Assembly (NCBI RefSeq): GCF_004307995.1
Contig: NZ_SIRE01000010.1
Location: forward strand, 1 to 64,000
DNA length: 64,000 bases
Direction: 5' to 3'
Source of the DNA: Paenibacillus thalictri
Lineage (GTDB): Bacteria; Bacillota; Bacilli; Paenibacillales; NBRC-103111
Shown one piece after another: positions 1 to 9,185 of the stretch. Positions within the stretch are counted from its first letter, which is position 1. Each line of letters begins with the position of its first letter. The translations under genes were made by a program, and so were the position numbers. Under the pieces are notes generated by a model. The model saw only the letters and a list, made by a program, of their open reading frames with translations. It searched no databases and was not told the DNA's origin.

Positions 1-125
1 CTACAACGTAATGTAGTACCTGTCATCCCCAACCGAAATTTCAAACGTGAAAAACAAAGCAAAGCCAACCGATTTACACAAACAAAAAGACGCAACTTAT
101 AAAATAAGCTTAACCTGACAACATT

Positions 126-178
126 GGCGCAGCGCCTGGGGTCCCCCTGCTAGGGGATTTAGGGGGTCCCCTCCCCCC
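126..178. repeat. GC-rich palindromic dispersed repeat, copy 1
   Basis: The 22 bases at 126-147 (GGCGCAGCGCC followed by TGGGGTCCCCC) recur exactly at 41495-41516. In both places a further G-run/T-rich/G-run segment follows. GGCGC-A-GCGCC is self-complementary and the following C-run can pair with the downstream G-runs, so each copy can fold into a compact hairpin pair. It lies in the non-coding stretch 1-264. I see no gene in that stretch; the end of the upstream gene is outside the window. Confidence 0.7.
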
Positions 179-264
179 AGAAATTTCATCGCATACTTCC
201 TTCCCGCAAGTATCATCCTAATAAGTGTTACAGCCACAGGCATTTTCCGGAAAGGATGATACCC

Positions 265-408
265 ATGAGAGATTTTTCCTGGAAGTATTTCGCAATGACT
301 GGGGATGTCGATGCTTACCTGTTGTACAAGCAGGCAGGGGGTCAAGAGCCCGATGAAGACGAGCCTGGCGAGGAACCGGAAGAAGATCCGGACGAACTGA
401 TTTTTTAA
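265..408 (+). CDS. yqzL: YqzL family small protein
   Basis: A 47-residue protein beginning MRDFSWKYFAMTGDVDAYLL and ending in a very acidic tail (EPDEDEPGEEPEEDPDEL). Length, the aromatic N-terminal motif and position directly before recO match the YqzL family of Bacillales, whose molecular function is unknown. A purine-rich AAAGGATG Shine-Dalgarno lies 6-10 bases before the ATG. The recO start follows 34 bases after the stop, so co-transcription is likely. The acidic tail is longer and more regular than I would expect from B. subtilis YqzL, but that comparison is from memory. Confidence 0.85.
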   Translation: MRDFSWKYFAMTGDVDAYLLYKQAGGQEPDEDEPGEEPEEDPDELIF

Positions 409-442
409 ATTATTAGGTACGGGGTTATTGGAGGAGTGCCGG

Positions 443-1189
443 ATGCTGTATCGAGTGGAGGCCATCGTCATCCGCAGCACAGATTACGGGGAAGGCAACA
501 AAATTGTTACCTTGTTCAGCAGAGAAGCGGGAAAGGTTAGCGTAATGGTCCGCGGAGCCAAAAAGATGAACAGCCGGTATGCCGCGGTTGTGCAGCCTTT
601 TACCTGCGGACAATTTGTGTTTTTCAAAAACGGACAGATGGGCACGTTAAACAATGCTGAAATCATACAATCTTACCACATGCTCAGAGAAGATTTGCTG
701 ATGGCGGCCTGCTGCTCATACTTGGCCGAACTGACGGACCGACTGATCGGCGAGCAGGAGAACGAACCTTATTGGTATGAGCAGCTGAAAGCCGCGTTTC
801 AAGCGATGACCGAAGGCAAAGACGCAGATATTATCGTACATATCTACGAAATGAAGATGCTGGCGATCGCCGGATATACCCCGCAATTGGATCAATGCGT
901 ATCCTGCGGGGAAACAGCGGGCGAAATGGCATTCAGCTTCGGTTTGGGAGGCATACTGTGCAAATCGTGCCGCAGATCGGACCCGCAGACGGTGCCGCTA
1001 AGCGGCGCGGTGCTTAAGCTACTGCGGCTTTTTTCGAGAATGGATATACGGCGTTTAGGGCAAACGGATGTGAAACCGGAAACAAAGCAACAATTGAAAA
1101 CGCTTCTGCGCGGCTACATGGACAACCATCTTGGACTTCGGCTAAAATCGCGAAATTTTCTGGAGCAAATGGAGAAATACGGATTATAA
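443..1189 (+). CDS. recO: DNA repair protein RecO
   Basis: RecO helps RecR load RecA on SSB-coated single-stranded DNA and anneals complementary strands during recombinational repair. The 248-residue product has the N-terminal OB-fold start (MLYRVEAIVIRSTDYGEGNK) and a four-cysteine zinc-finger-like module (C152, C155, C173, C176) in its C-terminal half, the usual RecO layout and length. I chose the ATG at 443 because GGAGG lies 9 bases upstream. The frame stays open to a TTG at 428, but that codon overlaps the Shine-Dalgarno. Downstream, yqfL follows almost immediately. In B. subtilis glyQ, glyS and ccpN sit between these two genes; here they are absent. Confidence 0.97.
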   Translation: MLYRVEAIVIRSTDYGEGNKIVTLFSREAGKVSVMVRGAKKMNSRYAAVVQPFTCGQFVFFKNGQMGTLNNAEIIQSYHMLREDLLMAACCSYLAELTDRLIGEQENEPYWYEQLKAAFQAMTEGKDADIIVHIYEMKMLAIAGYTPQLDQCVSCGETAGEMAFSFGLGGILCKSCRRSDPQTVPLSGAVLKLLRLFSRMDIRRLGQTDVKPETKQQLKTLLRGYMDNHLGLRLKSRNFLEQMEKYGL

Positions 1190-1237
1190 ACGTGACATAT
1201 AATGGAATTATCCCGCGGGAAGGTGGTCAATCCTATA

Positions 1238-2041
1238 TTGAGTCAGCAAAAACTTATCATATTTGTCGCCTCCGACTCCGCTGGTGAAACCGGCGAAGCT
1301 GTGGTTAAAGCGGCTGCGACGCAATTTTATCCAAAAGTGGTCGAAATTCGGCGAATAGCTTTTATTCAAGATAGCGGCGCAATCGAACTTTTAATTCAAG
1401 CCGCGAAACGCGAGCACGCCATTATCGTATTTACTCTTGTAGTACCCGAGCTTCGCGAATATTTGCTGGTGAAAGCCCGTAAGCATCATATCAAGACCAT
1501 CGATTTAATGGGCAATTTGCTGCAGACGATGGAGCATTCGTTTGGCCAGGAAGCGCGTCATAAACCGGGAATGATTCATCCGCTCGACGAAGATTACTTC
1601 AAGAAGGTGGAAGCGGTTGAGTTTGCCGTGAAATACGACGACGGACGCGACTTTACCGGAATTCTGCAGGCGGATATCGTGCTGGTTGGCGTATCCCGCA
1701 CCTCCAAAACTCCGCTGTCGATGTTTCTCGCCCACAAAACGTACAAGGTGGCCAACGTCCCGCTTGTTCCGGAAATCACGCCGCCCGATCTGTTGTATAC
1801 GGTCAACAACAAGAAGATATTCGGGCTTACGATCAACCCTGACAAATTAAATAAAATCCGCAGCGAGCGGTTAAAAATGCTGGGGCTTCCCGGTAACGCA
1901 AGCTATGCCAATTTGGAGCGGATCAGCCAGGAGCTCGAATTTGCGCAGCAAATTATGAGCCGCATCGGCTGTACGGTCATTGATGTGACCAACAAGGCGG
2001 TGGAAGAAACGGCAAGTGTCATTTTAGAGCGCATCGGCTGA
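1238..2041 (+). CDS. yqfL: pyruvate, phosphate dikinase regulatory protein (YqfL/PSRP family)
   Basis: Bifunctional ADP-dependent kinase/Pi-dependent phosphorylase family that switches PEP synthase or pyruvate phosphate dikinase off and on by threonine phosphorylation. The product shows the family N-terminus (FVASDSAGETGEAVVKAA) and the nucleotide-binding motif GVSRTSKTP at about residues 151-159. Start choice: a TTG at 1238 has GGAAGGTGG (1218-1226) 11 bases upstream and gives 267 residues, matching the family. An in-frame ATG at 1202 would add 12 residues but has no Shine-Dalgarno. No dikinase gene is in the window, so the target cannot be named. In B. subtilis the homologue lies beside ccpN and is tied to gluconeogenic control. 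Confidence 0.9.
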   Translation: MSQQKLIIFVASDSAGETGEAVVKAAATQFYPKVVEIRRIAFIQDSGAIELLIQAAKREHAIIVFTLVVPELREYLLVKARKHHIKTIDLMGNLLQTMEHSFGQEARHKPGMIHPLDEDYFKKVEAVEFAVKYDDGRDFTGILQADIVLVGVSRTSKTPLSMFLAHKTYKVANVPLVPEITPPDLLYTVNNKKIFGLTINPDKLNKIRSERLKMLGLPGNASYANLERISQELEFAQQIMSRIGCTVIDVTNKAVEETASVILERIG

Positions 2042-2091
2042 GTTTTGTTTTTTCATTACGTTCAAGCAGGATTTTTTAAGTTTTCAGCGTA

Positions 2092-2097
2092 TATAAT
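2092..2097 (+). promoter_or_regulatory. possible -10 element for yqxD-dnaG-sigA
   Basis: A perfect TATAAT about 40 bases before the yqxD start. No good -35 is present at 16-18 bp and there is no TG extension, so this rests on the -10 alone. It lies in the only gap wide enough for a promoter between yqfL and dnaG. Confidence 0.35.
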
Positions 2098-2138
2098 ATT
2101 ACGGTAAGAGAGTTACACAAGAATCGGTGGGACGAAAG

Positions 2139-2621
2139 ATGAGTTTCAAAATCATTGTCGACGCTGACGCCTGTCCGGTGAAATCTGAAATTGTGAGCAC
2201 AGCCGCCATGTTTCATGTCCCCGTGATGATGGTGGCTTCTTTCGATCATCGGCTTGCCGCCGCGGAAGGGGTAGAAATCGTTCAGGTGGACCGTTCGGAT
2301 CAATCGGTCGATTTATTCATCGCCAACCGGATTTCAGCGGGCGATATTCTCGTGACTCAGGACTTTGGTCTGGCAGCCATTGGACTCGGAAAAAAAGCGT
2401 TTGTGTTGTCCAACAGAGGGCAGGAATATACCGACAAAACGATCGATTATTTACTGGACCGTCGACATGAACAGGCAAAAAAACGCAGAGCGGGGCACCA
2501 TACGAAAGGGCCAAGAGCGTTTTCAGCGGACGATCGGAAAACATTTCTACAAAGTTTGACAAAACTTTTGGTTCTCTTGCAGGAGAATGAGGGAGACAAG
2601 GCGAATATACCTAAGTGTTAA
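2139..2621 (+). CDS. yqxD: YaiI/YqxD family protein (DUF188)
   Basis: A 160-residue member of the UPF0178/DUF188 family, beginning MSFKIIVDADACPVKSEI, with the conserved DADACP motif and later DFGLAAIGLGK and GREYTDK-like segments (here RGQEYTDKTIDYLL). The fold resembles a PIN-type nuclease with conserved acidic residues, but no activity is firmly established for the family. It sits immediately before dnaG, as in B. subtilis. I chose the ATG at 2139; the open frame also contains a GTG at 2127, which lies inside the GGTGGGA that serves as ribosome-binding site. The gap to dnaG is 21 bases, so the two are probably one transcript. Confidence 0.93.
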   Translation: MSFKIIVDADACPVKSEIVSTAAMFHVPVMMVASFDHRLAAAEGVEIVQVDRSDQSVDLFIANRISAGDILVTQDFGLAAIGLGKKAFVLSNRGQEYTDKTIDYLLDRRHEQAKKRRAGHHTKGPRAFSADDRKTFLQSLTKLLVLLQENEGDKANIPKC

Positions 2622-2642
2622 CCCATTTTGAAGGTGGTAAGG

Positions 2643-4472
2643 ATGAGTAACGGGCGTATTCCCAATGACGTCATTGATTCCGTTCTGAAACGCCACGACA
2701 TTGTAGACGTGGTCGGCAGATATGTTCATTTGACCAAGCAGGGGCATTATTTAAAAGGGCTGTGCCCATTCCATTCGGAAAAAACACCGTCGTTTACCGT
2801 AACTCCGGAAAGACAGATTTTTCACTGCTTTGGGTGTGGCGCAGGCGGGAGCGCCATTCATTTTATTATGGGCGTTGAAGGCTACAGCTTTGGCGAAGCG
2901 GTCCGCGAGCTAGCTAAGGAAGCAGGTATTGAAGTAGGGGTTGGAGATGAGCCAAGCGAACAGGCTATTAAGCAAAATGTTGAGAAAACGTCGCTGCTGG
3001 CCGCTTACGAATTTACTTCCAAGCTTTACCCGTATATTTTGAAAAATACGGATGAGGGCAAACCTGCGATGAATTATTTGCGTTCACGCGGATTTTCCGA
3101 CAAGCTGATTGACACGTTTCAAATCGGTTATGCGCCCCCTAGATGGGATACACTCGCACAGCTGCTGGAGAAACGCGGTTTCGATCTTGCTTTGATGGAA
3201 AAAGGAGGTCTGCTCAGCGCAAGGCAGGAGGCCGGCGGGTATGTGGACAAATTCCGCGACCGCATCATGTTTCCGATCTGCGATGCCAAGGGAGCCGTTA
3301 TTGCATTCGGCGGGCGGGCGCTTGGCGACGTGCAGCCGAAATATTTAAACAGTCCGGAGTCCATTCTGTTTAACAAAAGCCGCACCTTGTACAATTTTCA
3401 TATGGCCAGACCGCATATTCGCAAGTCGGGGGAACTCGTATTATTCGAAGGTTACGTCGATGTGATTAAAGCATGGGAAGCGGGTGTGGAAAATGGCATC
3501 GCTACGATGGGGACCGCACTTACCGATGAGCAGGCGAAGGTAATCCGCAACAATGCCGAGCGAGTGATCGTCTCTTATGATGGGGACAACGCCGGTCAGA
3601 ACGCCGCTTATAAAAGCATCGCGATCCTCGAAAAAGTCGGATGCCAAGTGAAGGTAGCCGTGCTGCCGAGTGGTCTTGATCCGGATGAGTACATTAAAAC
3701 TTACGGTTCTGAACGATTTGCACGGGAGATTATCGAAGCTTCCGTGTCGTCGATCAAATATAAGCTTCTTTATTTTCGCAAAAATTATAAGCTGCAGGAG
3801 GATGGGGAGAAACTACGTTATATCCAGCATGCGCTGAAGATCGTTGCCGGCGTAACGTCACCCGTTGAACGGGAACATTACGTGAAGGAGTTGTCTTCTG
3901 AGTTTCATTATTCCTATGAAATTTTATGGCAAAACTTAAATGAAATCCGGCTTCAGACAGAAAAAAACAAAAATCATGGGGATAATAACGCCAAACCGTG
4001 GAATAATGTTATGAATAATGGACCCGTGAAAGAACGGGCCCCCTCGCTGCATCCGGCATACCATAACGCAGAGCAGAAGCTTCTGGCAGTGATGATGCAC
4101 GACCGCGAAATTTCGCAGTACGTGGAGCAGCATCTTGGCGGGCAATTTCACGTGGAAGCTCATGCAGCGCTCGCTGCTTACTTATACTCTTATTATGCGC
4201 AAGGGAATGAACCTAACGTAAGCAGCTACATTTCAACGCTGCAAGATGAAGGTTTGGTCAGCGCAGCTTGTTTTATTGCCGATATGGGGGTAAGTCACGC
4301 AACCAGCGAGAAAGTGATTGACGATTATATCAAATCGATCAAGCAGCATTATTACCAAGAGGAATTAAAGCGAAAAGAAGAAGCAAGAACTGAAGCAGAA
4401 CGTTCAGGAAATGTATTGTTAGCAGCACAAATCGGCCTGGAACTGATTAAGGCCAAAAGATTATTACCCTAG
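2643..4472 (+). CDS. dnaG: DNA primase DnaG
   Basis: Synthesises RNA primers at the replication fork and works with the DnaB-type helicase. The 609-residue protein has the N-terminal CHC2 zinc finger (C41, H44, C62, C65), the RNA polymerase domain with a TOPRIM motif ([11 protein letters not shown], then [12 protein letters not shown] carrying the metal-binding DGD), and a C-terminal helicase-interaction domain rich in charged helices. AAGGTGG precedes the ATG at 2643; an in-frame TTG at 2628 overlaps this site and is less likely. Followed by sigA after 67 bases, this is the conserved macromolecular-synthesis arrangement (without rpsU). Confidence 0.98.
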   Translation: MSNGRIPNDVIDSVLKRHDIVDVVGRYVHLTKQGHYLKGLCPFHSEKTPSFTVTPERQIFHCFGCGAGGSAIHFIMGVEGYSFGEAVRELAKEAGIEVGVGDEPSEQAIKQNVEKTSLLAAYEFTSKLYPYILKNTDEGKPAMNYLRSRGFSDKLIDTFQIGYAPPRWDTLAQLLEKRGFDLALMEKGGLLSARQEAGGYVDKFRDRIMFPICDAKGAVIAFGGRALGDVQPKYLNSPESILFNKSRTLYNFHMARPHIRKSGELVLFEGYVDVIKAWEAGVENGIATMGTALTDEQAKVIRNNAERVIVSYDGDNAGQNAAYKSIAILEKVGCQVKVAVLPSGLDPDEYIKTYGSERFAREIIEASVSSIKYKLLYFRKNYKLQEDGEKLRYIQHALKIVAGVTSPVEREHYVKELSSEFHYSYEILWQNLNEIRLQTEKNKNHGDNNAKPWNNVMNNGPVKERAPSLHPAYHNAEQKLLAVMMHDREISQYVEQHLGGQFHVEAHAALAAYLYSYYAQGNEPNVSSYISTLQDEGLVSAACFIADMGVSHATSEKVIDDYIKSIKQHYYQEELKRKEEARTEAERSGNVLLAAQIGLELIKAKRLLP

Positions 4473-4539
4473 GAGAACAGTCGGAACTTCTTTAGAAGAT
4501 GGCCTCATCTTATTCTTAGGGAGGAGGGAGCACACGTTT

Positions 4540-5664
4540 ATGGCGAACGATCAGCGCACAGAAATAGAGACAGAATTGACCCTCGAGCAGGTCAAAGAAC
4601 AACTGATCGAGCAGGGAAAGAAACGCTCGTCCCTGACATACAAAGATATTATGGAGAAACTTGCTCCTTTCGATCAAGATCCAGAGCAAATCGATGAATT
4701 TTTTGAGCATCTTTCCGAGCTGGGGATTGACGTAGGCAACGAGTCCGATGATGATGAAGATCCGGTGCTTAATCCCGACGATCACGAGCATGACGAATTC
4801 AACTTTGACGACGATCTGTCGTTACCTCCCGGTATTAAAATCAACGACCCTGTCCGTATGTACCTAAAGGAAATCGGACGTGTGCCGCTCTTGTCTGCGG
4901 AAGACGAAATCGATTTGGCGAAGCGGATTGAAAAAGGCGACGAAGAAGCGAAACGCCGATTGGCGGAAGCGAACTTGCGTCTGGTAGTCAGTATCGCCAA
5001 GCGTTATGTGGGTCGGGGGATGTTGTTCCTCGATTTGATACAGGAAGGAAATATGGGGCTTATCAAAGCGGTTGAAAAGTTTGACCATATCAAAGGGTTT
5101 AAATTCAGTACCTACGCGACATGGTGGATTCGTCAAGCCATTACCCGTGCGATTGCGGATCAAGCGAGAACGATCCGGATTCCGGTACATATGGTGGAGA
5201 CGATCAACAAACTGATCCGCGTATCCAGGCAGCTGCTGCAAGAATTGGGGCGCGAACCAACGCCGGAAGAAATCGCTAAGGAAATGGATTTAAGCACGGA
5301 TAAAGTCCGCGAGATTATGAAAATTGCTCAAGAACCCGTTTCTCTGGAGACGCCGATTGGTGAAGAGGACGATTCGCATTTGGGTGATTTTATCGAGGAT
5401 CAGGAGGCTCTTGCTCCTGCCGACGCCGCGGCTTATGAACTACTGAAAGAACAGCTGGAGGATGTGCTTGACACGCTTACCGAGCGTGAAGAAAATGTGC
5501 TTCGGTTGCGCTTCGGACTGGATGATGGCCGCACAAGAACGCTGGAGGAAGTGGGTAAAGTGTTCGGCGTTACCCGCGAACGCATTCGTCAAATCGAAGC
5601 CAAGGCGCTCCGTAAGCTAAGACATCCAAGCCGCAGTAAACGATTAAAGGATTTCCTGGAATAA
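4540..5664 (+). CDS. sigA: RNA polymerase primary sigma factor SigA (RpoD)
   Basis: The 374-residue housekeeping sigma-70. An acidic N-terminal region 1.1 (residues 1-90) is followed by region 1.2 ([16 protein letters not shown]), region 2 with the -10 recognition/melting helix ([17 protein letters not shown]), region 3, and region 4.2 helix-turn-helix ([20 protein letters not shown]), which reads the -35. A strong GGGAGGAGGG ribosome-binding site lies 12 bases before the ATG. Promoters elsewhere in the window (TTGnnn/TATAAT-like) agree with this factor. A strong intrinsic terminator follows directly, so the yqxD-dnaG-sigA transcript probably ends here. Confidence 0.99.
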   Translation: MANDQRTEIETELTLEQVKEQLIEQGKKRSSLTYKDIMEKLAPFDQDPEQIDEFFEHLSELGIDVGNESDDDEDPVLNPDDHEHDEFNFDDDLSLPPGIKINDPVRMYLKEIGRVPLLSAEDEIDLAKRIEKGDEEAKRRLAEANLRLVVSIAKRYVGRGMLFLDLIQEGNMGLIKAVEKFDHIKGFKFSTYATWWIRQAITRAIADQARTIRIPVHMVETINKLIRVSRQLLQELGREPTPEEIAKEMDLSTDKVREIMKIAQEPVSLETPIGEEDDSHLGDFIEDQEALAPADAAAYELLKEQLEDVLDTLTEREENVLRLRFGLDDGRTRTLEEVGKVFGVTRERIRQIEAKALRKLRHPSRSKRLKDFLE

Positions 5665-5680
5665 ATGAGTTTTCACCCAT

Positions 5681-5719
5681 GACCTTTCTGCCGGAAACGG
5701 CATTAAGGTCTAATTTTTT
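5681..5719 (+). terminator. intrinsic terminator after sigA
   Basis: The inverted arms GACCTT-n2-TGCCG and CGGCA-n2-AAGGTC enclose a GAAA tetraloop (5681-5710) and are followed by TAATTTTTT. This is a textbook Rho-independent terminator ending the sigA transcript. Confidence 0.9.
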
Positions 5720-5789
5720 CTACGGCCCCGACCGATAAAATTAGGGTGTTGGAATTTTTTTGCACATTGCCGCCCGGGGTGAATGATCT

Positions 5790-6620
5790 GTGGATGAAAA
5801 AAAGAAGATTATCGTTAAGGAAATCGAGCATTGGCGGCGCAGTAAGCTGCTGCCTGAGCATTATTGCGACTTTTTGCTGAATTTGTATTTGGAAGAACAT
5901 AACCAGAAACAATCCGGTGGATGGTTAGGCATTTCGCCAAAAGCAGTAAGAGACAGTAACTGGAAGATATGGATAATCGTTTTTGGCCTTTTGGCAATCA
6001 TATCCTTTGTTTCACTTAATTTTAACTCTTTTGAATTTCCATTGCAAATTGGCGTATCGATTGTTTTTTTAATTATTTGTTATGTTATCGGGGCGGTAAA
6101 ACGGGAAAAGTCGCCGTTGCTTTCCCATATTTTGTTTGGTGTGGCGTCTTTATTTTTGCTGTTTATCGGCGTGTACCTGCTGAAGCAGCATGATCTGAAT
6201 ACGCCAAATACGATAGTCGCTCACGTTGTTTTTTGCAGTTTCGTCTGGATTATGAGCGGCATTGCCTGCCGGCTGATCATTTTTCAGCTGTGCGGCTGGG
6301 TTGGGCTTGTCTTCGCTTATGGCTGGCTGCTGCATCATCAGCTGGATACGATTACATGGGGAACGCTGCAGCTTAGCTGGATTCCTCTGAGTTTCCTGTT
6401 TGTTTGGATCGGCTGGCTCGTGCATCAGAAGCTGAAGCAAGCCGGCATCGTCTTTTTGCTGCTGGGGTGTATCGTTTGGTTTATGCCGGAATTTTACGGT
6501 ATTATGTATTCGGAGGTGCTGGGCAGCGAAGTGCTCCAGCTTTCATTGATGGGCAAGATCATCATAGGAGGCATCATGCTGTTTGCGCTCCGTAAAAAAT
6601 GGACAGAGTGGGTTGCATAA
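5790..6620 (+). CDS. DUF2157-like multi-pass membrane protein
   Basis: A 276-residue protein of unknown function. The cytoplasmic N-terminus (about 60 residues, with EIEHWRRSKLLPEHYCDFLL) resembles the start of DUF2157 proteins and is followed by about eight hydrophobic segments ending at KKWTEW. The start is a GTG at 5790 with GGGGTG about 10 bases upstream; no in-frame ATG precedes the family motif. The stop is one base before the trmK ATG, so the two genes are probably co-transcribed. The family call is from the N-terminal pattern only; no catalytic residues are evident. Confidence 0.75.
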   Translation: MDEKKKIIVKEIEHWRRSKLLPEHYCDFLLNLYLEEHNQKQSGGWLGISPKAVRDSNWKIWIIVFGLLAIISFVSLNFNSFEFPLQIGVSIVFLIICYVIGAVKREKSPLLSHILFGVASLFLLFIGVYLLKQHDLNTPNTIVAHVVFCSFVWIMSGIACRLIIFQLCGWVGLVFAYGWLLHHQLDTITWGTLQLSWIPLSFLFVWIGWLVHQKLKQAGIVFLLLGCIVWFMPEFYGIMYSEVLGSEVLQLSLMGKIIIGGIMLFALRKKWTEWVA

Positions 6621-6621
6621 C

Positions 6622-7389
6622 ATGATAAGGTTGTCTGAACGATTGCAGCGTATTGCGGAACGGGTGCCTTCCGGCGGCAAATTGGCCGATATCGGCTCCG
6701 ATCATGCGCTGCTGCCTGCGTATTTGGCTATAAACGGAACCATTAGCCGCGGGATCGCCGGTGAAGTGAATACCGGCCCTTACGAAGCGGCATCTAAACA
6801 AATCGAGCAGTCCGGTGTCGGGCATAAGGTACAAGCCAGATTAGGGGATGGACTTGCGGTAATACAACCGGGAGAGGTGAATGTAATTACGATTGCCGGC
6901 ATGGGCGGCAGTCTGATTTCGTCGATCCTGGAAGCGGGCAAAGAAAAGCTGAGCGGCGTCGAGCTGCTTATTTTACAGCCCAATGTAGGCGAAGAATTTG
7001 TCCGGGAATGGCTGCTGCGCAGCAATTGGAGCCTTCAATCCGAGCAGATCCTGGAGGAAGACGGCAAAATTTACGAGATCTTAACCGCGCAGCCGAAGCA
7101 GCTTGGTGCTTCCGGAGACGGGCTTTACGAACCGTTTATGCTAAATGGCGAGATTTCCGTGACCAAACAAGATTTGCTTCGCATGGGACCTTATTTGCTG
7201 CGAAATCCGAACCCCGTATGGATCAGAAAATGGGAGTCGGAGCTGGCGAAGCTCGCACAGATTTGCCGCCAATTAAGCCGCTCCGAACATACCGCCTCCC
7301 GGCAAAAGGAGCAAGAAATCCGTGAAATAATGCAACATATAGAGGAGGTGCTCGCATGTTTGCAAAAGGTCAAACCGTCATTCAATTAA
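6622..7389 (+). CDS. trmK: tRNA (adenine(22)-N(1))-methyltransferase TrmK
   Basis: Uses S-adenosylmethionine to methylate N1 of A22 in tRNA (YqfN/TrmK family, COG2384). The 255-residue product begins MIRLSERLQRIAERVPSGG and carries the SAM-binding DIGSDHALLP motif near residue 24, AGMGGSLI further on and LQPNVGEEFVREWL, followed by a C-terminal coiled coil. It directly abuts the membrane-protein gene upstream and overlaps yqfO by 34 bases, the same trmK-yqfO order as in B. subtilis, so translational coupling is likely. Confidence 0.95.
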   Translation: MIRLSERLQRIAERVPSGGKLADIGSDHALLPAYLAINGTISRGIAGEVNTGPYEAASKQIEQSGVGHKVQARLGDGLAVIQPGEVNVITIAGMGGSLISSILEAGKEKLSGVELLILQPNVGEEFVREWLLRSNWSLQSEQILEEDGKIYEILTAQPKQLGASGDGLYEPFMLNGEISVTKQDLLRMGPYLLRNPNPVWIRKWESELAKLAQICRQLSRSEHTASRQKEQEIREIMQHIEEVLACLQKVKPSFN

Positions 7390-8471
7390 TGGAACGGCTC
7401 GCGCCGAAGCATTACGCGGTGCCGGACGATAAGATCGGATTACAGTTAGGCTCGCTGCAAAAAGAAATTCGCAGGGTGCTTGTCGCCCTTGATGTTACCG
7501 AAGATGTGGTGGCGGAAGCGATAAGCGGTCAAGTCGATTTGATCATCGCGCATCACGCGATTATTTTTCGGCCGCTCTCCAATCTGCAAACGGACACGCC
7601 TGCGGGAAGGCTTTATGAGAAGCTGATTAAGCACGATATTGCCGTGTATATCGCACATACGAATCTGGATGTCGCAGACGGCGGCATTAACGATATGATG
7701 GCCGAAGCGCTTGGTTTGACCGGCTTGTCTCACCTGGAGGACGTGCATACCGATAAATTGAAAAAGCTCGTTGTTTTTGTCCCGGAGGATCACCACGAAA
7801 AAGTGCAGATGGCGTTATTTCAGGCTGGCGCCGGTTGGATCGGCCAATACAGCCACTGCAGTTTCAATATCGAAGGCACGGGCACATTTTTACCGCAAGA
7901 GGGAGCACAGCCGTTTATCGGCAAGCAAGGCAAGCTGGAGCAGGTCAAGGAGCTCAGAATCGAAACCGTGGTGCCTCAAAGCATCGAGCGCAAAGTCATT
8001 CAAGCGATGCTGAAGGCGCACCCTTACGAGGAAGTGGCTTACGATTTGTATCCGATGGATTTGAACGGCCGTACATTCGGCCTAGGGCGTGTCGGCAAGC
8101 TGTCTGAAGCAGTGACGCTGCAGGAGCTGGCTGACCTGGTCAAACAGGCTTTTGATGTGCCTGCAGCCCGTGTGGTAGGGGATTTGAACCGCCAGGTGAA
8201 AAAGGTCGCCGTGCTCGGAGGCTCCGGCAGCCGCTACGTCCGGCATGCGTTATTTGCGGGAGCCGATGTGCTGGTGACCGGCGATATCGATTATCATACG
8301 GCGCATGATGCGCTGGCTGCAGGGATCGCTTTGATCGATCCCGGTCATAATATCGAAAAAATCATGAAGCGTGGCGTAGCCGACTATTTGCAGGCAAAGC
8401 TGGCTGAACAAAAATATGCGACTGAAGTTATTGCATCGGGAGTGCATACGGAGCCGTTCCAGTTTGTTTAA
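7356..8471 (+). CDS. yqfO: Nif3-like dinuclear metal centre protein YqfO
   Basis: A 371-residue NIF3/DUF34 protein of the long type. The metal-binding Nif3 halves (residues about 1-130 and 245-371) are split by a PII/CutA-like insert (about 130-240, ending HPYEEVAYDLYPM). Candidate metal ligands are H66-H67 (IIAHHAIIF), H101/D105 (HTNLD) and the late TGDIDYHTAHDA motif. Family function is unsettled; GTP cyclohydrolase-like and metal-related roles have been proposed. A strong GAGGAGGTG site precedes the ATG inside the trmK 3' end. Confidence 0.95.
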   Translation: MFAKGQTVIQLMERLAPKHYAVPDDKIGLQLGSLQKEIRRVLVALDVTEDVVAEAISGQVDLIIAHHAIIFRPLSNLQTDTPAGRLYEKLIKHDIAVYIAHTNLDVADGGINDMMAEALGLTGLSHLEDVHTDKLKKLVVFVPEDHHEKVQMALFQAGAGWIGQYSHCSFNIEGTGTFLPQEGAQPFIGKQGKLEQVKELRIETVVPQSIERKVIQAMLKAHPYEEVAYDLYPMDLNGRTFGLGRVGKLSEAVTLQELADLVKQAFDVPAARVVGDLNRQVKKVAVLGGSGSRYVRHALFAGADVLVTGDIDYHTAHDALAAGIALIDPGHNIEKIMKRGVADYLQAKLAEQKYATEVIASGVHTEPFQFV

Positions 8472-8494
8472 GGAAGCTGTTCCAGCAGTTGCAG

Positions 8495-8523
8495 TTGTAT
8501 TTTGGCGTAATCCCTGATATACT
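8495..8523 (+). promoter_or_regulatory. SigA-type promoter of rnpB
   Basis: TTGTAT (8495-8500), a 17-bp spacer and TATACT (8518-8523) predict a transcription start near 8530, a few bases before the P1 helix of the RNase P RNA. Confidence 0.75.
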
Positions 8524-8536
8524 GGCTTTTGCGCAA

Positions 8537-8949
8537 GAGAAGTTTGGCAGACAATCGCTGGCGGCTTAAGGCCGCGAGAGGAAAGTCCGGGCTCCATAAG
8601 GCAGGATGCTGGATAACGTCCAGTCAGCGCGAGCTGAAGGATAGTGCCACAGAAATGGACCGCCGATGGCGCGGATGTACTTCCGCGATCAGGCAAGGGT
8701 GGAACCGTGGTGTAAGAGACCACGAGGAGGTATGGCGACATACGTCCTGGTAAACCCCATCTGGAGCAAGACCTAATGGAACGCAGCCGTTCTTGAACGG
8801 CAGCCCTCGCCTGGGGCGCGTTCGGGTTGGTCGCTGGAGCGGATCAGCAATGGTTCGCGTAGATAGATGATTGTCGCTTCAATGGTGGGAGGGTGGTACC
8901 CGTTACGACCACTGGAAGCACAGAACCCGGCTTACGGCAAACTTCTCCA
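8537..8949 (+). ncRNA. rnpB: RNase P RNA (rnpB), class A-like
   Basis: Catalytic RNA that removes 5' leaders from pre-tRNA. The ends close a perfect 10-bp P1 helix (GAGAAGTTTG at 8537-8546 with CAAACTTCTC at 8938-8947). The universal core is present: GAGGAAAGTCCGGGCTCC near 8577, ATAGTGCCACAGAAA, a GTAAACCCCATCTGGAGCAAG segment, AGATAGATGATTGTCGC and the final ACAGAACCCGGCTTA. GGGCTCCAT plus TAAACCCCATCTGGAGCAAG is the class A arrangement, as in E. coli. B. subtilis class B RNA differs strongly in this region. The class assignment is by eye. Confidence 0.95.
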
Positions 8950-8985
8950 ACCACGCATTTATTTAAATATCAGAACGCTTTTTGA

Positions 8986-9020
8986 GCCAATAACCGGCTG
9001 TATCCGGTTGTTGGCTTTTT
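8986..9020 (+). terminator. intrinsic terminator after rnpB
   Basis: GCCAATAACCGG (8986-8997) pairs with CCGGTTGTTGGC (9004-9015) with one G-U pair, followed by five T residues. Confidence 0.9.
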
Positions 9021-9101
9021 GCGTTGATTAAGGTTTTCATGGAGCGCACCGGACTGGAATATAGGTGATTTTCGCAGGGAATTTGTCTACTCCAATTGTG
9101 C

Positions 9102-9131
9102 TTGGCAAACATACAGTGGTTAAGGTATATA
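9102..9131 (+). promoter_or_regulatory. SigA-type promoter of the glycosyltransferase gene
   Basis: TTGGCA (9102-9107), an 18-bp spacer and TATATA (9126-9131). The predicted start near 9138 lies upstream of the TTG start at 9186 but downstream of the in-frame ATG at 9096, which supports the later start. Confidence 0.6.
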
Positions 9132-9185
9132 TACCCGGCGCATTTGGGGGACAATTCATCCGATAGTGGAGAGGTGATACGGAAA

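Noticed and set aside
97..480. 127-residue minus-strand frame across yqzL
   Set aside because: Antisense to yqzL and the recO start; no ribosome-binding site or recognisable domain.
8537..8753. Plus-strand open frame inside rnpB (8529-8753)
   Set aside because: It overlaps the RNase P RNA core and has no coding evidence.
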